Source: an uncultured Clostridia bacterium
GTDB taxonomy: Bacteria; Bacillota; Clostridia; Oscillospirales; Acutalibacteraceae
Direction of reading: 5' to 3'
Length of the DNA: 36,647 bases
Assembly (NCBI GenBank): GCA_904397895.1
Contig: CAJFOZ010000076.1
Coordinates: forward strand, 1-36,647
The notes beneath the pieces were generated by a model. That model was given only the letters and a program-made list of their open reading frames with translations. It was not told where the DNA came from and ran no database searches. Position numbers and translations under genes: made by a program. Below, piece by piece: positions 36,558 through 36,647 of the stretch; within the stretch, counting starts at the first letter, position 1, and every line of letters begins with the position of its first letter.

Positions 36558-36647
36558 AGGAGGTGGCGGTAATATGGGAAATTAGTCGTACTGGACTTGG
36601 GAGAATCCGGCAGGCAAATTGGAGAAAAACTGTTTGCCCTGCTTTCC
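36558..36647 (+). CDS. Start of a possible further gene, frameshifted at its third codon
   Basis: AGGAGGTG (36558-36565) lies 8 bases before an ATG at 36574, so translation signals are good. The frame from that ATG stops after three codons. The +2 frame reads GKLVVLDLGESGRQIGEKL to the window edge, which looks like real protein. One extra G in the G3 run (36576-36578) would join the ATG to it. I do not recognise the product. ADH's end to here (36483-36557) holds nothing I can name. Confidence 0.35.

Overview
The window looks like the chromosome of a spore-forming Clostridia bacterium, most likely of the Oscillospiraceae/Ruminococcaceae type. The signs are the gene order (str operon just downstream of rpoBC; tig-clpP-clpX-lon-engB; rplS-lepB-rbgA-rnhB-yraN), strong GGAGG ribosome binding sites, a DUF1540 peptide and a SpoIVFA/SpoIVFB-like pair. 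The lineage is an inference from layout and protein sequence only. No rRNA, tRNA, CRISPR array or insertion sequence was recognised.

Region 1 (1-11192, minus strand) is the information-processing core, transcribed right to left: rpoB, rpoC, rpsL, rpsG, fusA and a tuf gene cut by the window edge. rpoB, rpsL and tuf each have a recognisable sigma-A promoter. The str promoter overlaps the rpoC stop codon. The usual rplJ-rplL genes are not upstream of rpoB; lysA and a terminator are there instead.

Region 2 (11495-20364, minus strand) is a protein quality-control block: a metallophosphoesterase, trigger factor, ClpP, ClpX, Lon, the GTPase EngB and lysA. Trigger factor carries an unusual Ala/Lys/Glu/Pro-rich tail.

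Region 3 (20365-26980) holds a plus-strand DUF1540 peptide with a possible sigma-G promoter. After it come minus-strand thrC (own promoter, inside the end of the upstream dipeptidase gene), an M19 dipeptidase, yraN, rnhB, rbgA, two tandem signal peptidase I genes and rplS. rplS has a long 5' leader with three hairpins that can be enclosed by a closing stem.

Region 4 (27408-29845, plus strand) has an M23 peptidase with a membrane anchor followed by an M50 intramembrane protease, resembling SpoIVFA/SpoIVFB, and then an unrecognised membrane-anchored protein.

Region 5 (about 29880-36647, plus strand) is accessory and visibly richer in A+T between genes. It opens with a response regulator reduced to its DNA-binding end, directly coupled to an intact histidine kinase. 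Next come two paralogous small membrane proteins of an unrecognised family (shared FVGYEY and YENFGW motifs), a lipoprotein, another small membrane protein, a BcrA-type ABC ATPase with a broken permease, and a zinc-type dehydrogenase. Two genes in this block have similar promoters with a good -10 but no -35. The block is the best candidate for an undescribed system: an envelope-sensing module, apparently partly decayed here. Several lesions lie in homopolymers, so sequencing error must be excluded.
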